This document shows positions 6,794 to 11,077 of a DNA stretch of 11,077 nt, piece after piece. Below the pieces are notes generated by a model that saw only the letters and a program-made list of their open reading frames with translations, ran no database searches and was not told the DNA's origin. Made by a program: the position numbers and the translations under genes. Position 1 is the first letter of the stretch, and the number at the start of each line of letters is the position of its first letter. This DNA comes from Deltaproteobacteria bacterium (GTDB lineage: Bacteria; Desulfobacterota; Desulfobulbia; Desulfobulbales; BM004): NCBI GenBank assembly GCA_020346205.1, contig CP070776.1, positions 31,584-42,660 of the forward strand, given 5' to 3'.

Positions 6794-7738
6794 TCACCTG
6801 ATTACAAGTTTACGCAAAATCCGCAGCCAGTCTCTTTCATCAAGTCTCCGTAGACCTGCTTCTCCGGCTAATTTGAGAGCCTCCTGGAATTCATCGTTTG
6901 TCAACCTTCTATCAATAGGCGGGAATTGGTGTGCCTTGCCGCATGGACGGTACTGGTCCATAACATTTACATAGGTTTCAACCGAAACTTCCCGGGCCAG
7001 GAAGCGTAAGATATCCCGGGTTTCATCCAGCCCCCCAGGCATGACAAGGTGCCTGACCAGAAGCCCTTTGACAGCCACACCCTCATCATCCATGACAAGA
7101 TCACCGACCTGGCGGTGCATTTCCAAAATGGCTTTTTGGGCTACTTCCGGATAGTCCGGGGCCTTGGCATAGCGCTTTCCGGATTCCTTAGACCAGAATT
7201 TGAAATCCGGCATGTAAATATCAAATATACCTTCCAGCAGTTGCAGGGTTTCAGCTGAATCATAGCCACTGCTGTTATATACCAGCGGCACTGTCAGTCC
7301 CTTTTCTATGGCTTTTGGCAGGGAAGCAATAATCTGCGGCACCACGTGGGAAGGTGTAACAAAATTAATATTGTGACAACCCTGGCGTTGCAGACTAATC
7401 ATCATTGATGCAAGCTGCCCCTCATCTGTTTCAATCCCCTGTCCCAAGTGGCTGATCTCATAGTTCTGACAGAAAACACAGAGAAGATTGCAGTTGGTCA
7501 AAAATATTGTTCCAGATCCACCGGATCCAACCAGGGGGCTTTCCTCGCCAAAATGCGGGGCATAGCTTGAGACAATTGGCCTGGCACCAGTCCGGCAAAT
7601 TCCTTTTTCATCCGACAGCCTGTCAACTTTACACTTCCGGGGACAGACCCTGCACGGTGAGAGCAATTGCTGCGCTTCTGCAATCCGGACAGCCAGTAAT
7701 CCCTGCTCATGAAGTCTCAAATATCCGGAGAGTGTCAT
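6794..7738 (-). CDS. PflX-like radical SAM protein of unknown substrate
   Basis: Radical SAM protein related to pyruvate formate-lyase activating enzymes, most like the uncharacterised PflX group (COG1313). The 314-aa protein carries the 4Fe-4S/SAM motif C-x3-C-x2-C as Cys83, Cys87 and Cys90 (TNCNLLCVFCQNY), a Gly-rich stretch before it (70-76), a downstream VTPSHVVPQI segment (about 126-135), and the family-typical MDQYRPCGKAHQFPPIDRRL (about 260-280). An N-terminal set of four Cys, CRVCPRKC plus GIC (Cys29, Cys32, Cys36, Cys48), could hold a second metal or Fe-S centre. The ATG has AAGG about 4 nt upstream. No glycyl-radical enzyme, AMMECR1 or MEMO gene lies beside it, so the substrate cannot be read from context. 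It is divergent from sdhC and upstream of rpsT on the same strand, but rpsT has its own promoter. Confidence 0.88.
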   Translation of the reverse strand: MTLSGYLRLHEQGLLAVRIAEAQQLLSPCRVCPRKCKVDRLSDEKGICRTGARPIVSSYAPHFGEESPLVGSGGSGTIFLTNCNLLCVFCQNYEISHLGQGIETDEGQLASMMISLQRQGCHNINFVTPSHVVPQIIASLPKAIEKGLTVPLVYNSSGYDSAETLQLLEGIFDIYMPDFKFWSKESGKRYAKAPDYPEVAQKAILEMHRQVGDLVMDDEGVAVKGLLVRHLVMPGGLDETRDILRFLAREVSVETYVNVMDQYRPCGKAHQFPPIDRRLTNDEFQEALKLAGEAGLRRLDERDWLRILRKLVIR

Positions 7739-7822
7739 TTTTCCTTCTCAATTGCTATGCAAACGTCGTATAGTGCACCATGGCATATGCAAAATCTTGT
7801 TTTTTACAATCAACTTTGTTAG

Positions 7823-7832
7823 GGTAGCTACC
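7823..7832. repeat. Perfect 10-bp palindrome in the radical SAM/sdhC divergent region
   Basis: GGTAGCTACC reads the same on both strands. It lies in the 182-nt region between two divergent genes, about 90 nt before sdhC. It could be a regulator half-site pair, but no known operator is recognised and there is no second copy nearby. Confidence 0.3.
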
Positions 7833-7852
7833 TCGTATTTCTACTGGGTTTT

Positions 7853-7864
7853 TTGATTAATCAA
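7853..7864. promoter_or_regulatory. Perfect 12-bp palindrome ahead of sdhC, possible operator
   Basis: TTGATTAATCAA is a perfect inverted repeat centred about 62 nt before the sdhC ATG. Its arms TTGAT and ATCAA equal the half-sites of FNR/CRP-family boxes, but they are separated by 2 nt, not the 4 nt of a true FNR site. Possible -10 elements (TATACA at 7866-7871 or TATATT at 7880-7885) lie just downstream, so a bound protein could affect sdhCAB transcription. Neither candidate -10 has a good -35 at the right distance, so the promoter itself is unresolved. Confidence 0.35.
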
Positions 7865-7909
7865 GTATACACTGAAACTTATATTAATTGCCATCAGCAA
7901 GTATATATC

Positions 7910-7916
7910 AAGAGGA
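7910..7916 (+). promoter_or_regulatory. Shine-Dalgarno site that sets the sdhC start
   Basis: AAGAGGA lies 4 nt before ATG 7921. It lies inside the longer frame that opens at TTG 7888, so the true start is 7921, which also gives the compact N-terminus expected of this cytochrome family. Confidence 0.8.
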
Positions 7917-7920
7917 CATT

Positions 7921-8571
7921 ATGGGCTTAATTGGTTCCCTGTATCGTTCATCCGTTGGTAAAAAAAGTATAATGGCTACTAGCGGCCTTCTGCTTTCTCT
8001 ATTTCTCTTTACACATCTCCTTGGCAACTCTGCCAGTTTTTTGGGCCGTGATGCATTTAATGCTTATGCTGAAAAACTGCATTCCGTGGGTGGTCTTCTC
8101 TATGTTTTTGAAATAGGACTACTCACCCTGTTTCTCATTCATATTATAACCGGCATTATTCTCTATCTGGAAAATTTACAGGCCCGTCCTGCGCGCTATT
8201 CTGTCAACACCTCTGAAGGTGGCCGCTCCTGGGGCTCACGTACTATGCCTTATACCGGTGTCATCATCCTTGTTTTCATTATTGTACACCTTATGAACTT
8301 TCATTTTACTGACAAGAGCGTACCGGTGGCAGACCTTGTAAGAGAGCTGTTGAGCAGGCCCGTTCTGGCCTGGTTCTATATATTTTCTCTGCTGGCACTG
8401 GTACTACATTTAAGCCATGGAGTTTGGAGCCTCTTCCAGTCCATTGGTATTAATCATGAAAAATACAATCAGCTGCTGCTCAAAGGGGCACTGATTTTCA
8501 GCATCCTGGTAGGAACGGTTTTCATACTCATCCCGGTTCTTGCTCTTGTTTCCAGGAATTTTCTTCTCTAA
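7921..8571 (+). CDS. sdhC: Succinate dehydrogenase/fumarate reductase cytochrome b558 subunit
   Basis: Membrane anchor of a succinate:quinone oxidoreductase. It binds two b haems and carries the quinone site. The 216-aa protein (from ATG 7921) has five hydrophobic helices at about 17-38, 58-83, 109-129, 147-172 and 185-210, the layout of the single-subunit dihaem anchors of Bacillus SDH and Wolinella FRD. His32, His74, His123 and His163 lie in helices 1-4 at spacings close to the axial haem ligands of those enzymes; His166 in HLSHGVWS is also conserved in the family. It is the first gene of sdhCAB, 77 nt before sdhA, with no separate sdhD as expected for this type. Whether the enzyme mainly oxidises succinate or reduces fumarate cannot be told from sequence. 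Confidence 0.93.
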   Translation: MGLIGSLYRSSVGKKSIMATSGLLLSLFLFTHLLGNSASFLGRDAFNAYAEKLHSVGGLLYVFEIGLLTLFLIHIITGIILYLENLQARPARYSVNTSEGGRSWGSRTMPYTGVIILVFIIVHLMNFHFTDKSVPVADLVRELLSRPVLAWFYIFSLLALVLHLSHGVWSLFQSIGINHEKYNQLLLKGALIFSILVGTVFILIPVLALVSRNFLL

Positions 8572-8623
8572 TTTTACAATGATACAAACAGTTTTGAAAA
8601 ATTTATATACAGCTCAAAACAAC

Positions 8624-8641
8624 TCCTTTTAATGGAAAGGA
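8624..8641 (+). promoter_or_regulatory. Hairpin that could mask the sdhA ribosome-binding site
   Basis: TCCTTT (8624-8629) can pair with AAAGGA (8636-8641), plus one U-G pair at 8630/8635, leaving a 4-nt loop. The 3' arm is the Shine-Dalgarno sequence of sdhA, 7 nt before ATG 8649. The stem is short and AT-rich, so it would be weak. It may tune sdhA translation relative to sdhC, or be incidental. Confidence 0.3.
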
Positions 8642-8648
8642 ATAAATC

Positions 8649-10558
<1,910 letters not shown>

Positions 10559-10562
<4 letters not shown>

Positions 10563-11077
10563 GCGAGATACAACTAAACCTTAAGATCTGGCGTCAAAAT
10601 GGACCAGATGATCCAGGCCGCTTACAGACCTATTCAAGTGGTCCTATTTCTACAGATATGTCTTTTCTGGAGATGCTTGATGTTTTAAACGAACGACTGA
10701 CCAGAGAAGGTGAAAAACCCATTGCCTTTGACCATGATTGCCGCGAGGGCATCTGCGGTATGTGCGGTGCCGTGGTGAACGGCCATCCCCACGGCCATGA
10801 AAAAGAAACCACCCTCTGCCAGCTTCACATGCGTCACTTCAAAGATGGCGACACACTGGTCATTGAACCATTCCGTGCCAGGGCTTTCCGAATTGAAAAG
10901 GATCTGGTAGTCGACCGGAGCGGCCTGGATAAAATGATAACTGCCGGCGGCTTTGTCTCTGTCAATACCGGCGGTGCACCGGACGCCAATGCCATACCAA
11001 TCCCCCAAAAAAATGCAGAAGAAGCAATGGATGCAGCAGCCTGCATCGGATGCGGAGCCTGCGTAGCTGCCTGCCCG
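10559..11077 (+). CDS. sdhB: Succinate dehydrogenase/fumarate reductase iron-sulfur subunit, cut by the window end
   Basis: Electron-transfer subunit linking SdhA to the haems of SdhC. Only the first 173 codons are present; the frame stays open to the last base. It begins with GTG, with GAGGAG 6 nt upstream, inside the last codons of sdhA (GTGA overlap with the sdhA TGA), so the two are probably translationally coupled. The plant-type ferredoxin domain shows Cys61, Cys66 and Cys69 ([11 protein letters not shown]) and Cys87 (TTLC) for the 2Fe-2S cluster; the 18-residue step between the last two is longer than in E. coli SdhB and fits the Bacillus-like form. The first ferredoxin motif of the C-terminal domain, [12 protein letters not shown] (Cys162, 165, 168, 172), is at the very edge. 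The remaining ligands for the 4Fe-4S and 3Fe-4S clusters must lie beyond the window. Confidence 0.96.

Noticed and set aside
7756..7793. TATGCAAA repeated 30 bp apart (7756-7763 and 7786-7793)
   Set aside because: The spacing is close to three helical turns, but an 8-mer repeated in a 180-nt spacer is weak evidence and no regulator motif is recognised.
7853..7864. A canonical FNR box upstream of sdhC
   Set aside because: TTGAT and ATCAA are separated by 2 nt rather than 4, so it is not a standard FNR site; kept only as an unassigned palindrome.
4084..7866. Shared 10-mer TTAATCAAGT before trpD (minus strand, 4093-4084) and before sdhC (7857-7866)
   Set aside because: A 10-base AT-rich match between two spacers is plausible by chance and the neighbouring bases diverge.
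7888..7920. TTG start at 7888 for sdhC
   Set aside because: No SD before it; the SD AAGAGGA for ATG 7921 lies inside this extension, and the extra residues are not expected in the cytochrome family.

Overview
The window is a stretch of core bacterial chromosome with no sign of a mobile or defence region. Every gene but one is complete and belongs to a well-known family. The combination of a Bacillus/Wolinella-like sdhCAB set (single-polypeptide dihaem cytochrome b plus a long flavoprotein), a Do-type HtrA, a trpEGDCF cluster of separate genes and a PflX-type radical SAM protein suggests an anaerobic or facultative Gram-negative bacterium. A member of the Desulfobacterota (deltaproteobacterial sulfate or sulfur reducers) would fit. 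This placement is an inference from gene type and layout, not from a search.

Layout. (1) 83-1528, plus strand: periplasmic serine protease HtrA/Deg with two PDZ domains. (2) 6193 down to 1575, minus strand: tryptophan genes in the order trpE-trpG-trpD-trpC-trpF, converging on htrA. The genes are tightly packed (2-nt gap E/G, ATGA overlap D/C, 18-nt gap C/F), apart from a 73-nt gap between trpG and trpD. trpB and trpA are not here, since trpF is followed 46 nt later by the end of htrA. (3) 6625-6338, minus strand: rpsT (ribosomal protein S20) with its own sigma70-like promoter, a TTG start and a strong intrinsic terminator that separates it from trpE. (4) 7738-6794, minus strand: a PflX-like radical SAM protein of unknown substrate. 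(5) 7921 to the right edge, plus strand: sdhC-sdhA-sdhB, with sdhB cut by the window end after its first 4Fe-4S cysteine motif.

How the genes work together. TrpE/TrpG make anthranilate from chorismate and glutamine, TrpD adds phosphoribosyl, TrpF isomerises and TrpC closes the indole ring to give indole-3-glycerol phosphate; the last step (TrpAB) must be encoded elsewhere. SdhC/SdhA/SdhB form a membrane succinate:quinone oxidoreductase. HtrA handles misfolded envelope proteins, and S20 is a small-subunit ribosomal protein.

Three start codons are best moved inward from the longest reading frame on the basis of Shine-Dalgarno spacing: htrA to 83, trpD to 4057 and sdhC to 7921. I found no convincing undescribed system. 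The points most worth a second look are the orphan radical SAM protein, the palindromes ahead of sdhC, the apparent lack of a trp leader peptide, the TTG start and leader of rpsT, and the split trp pathway.
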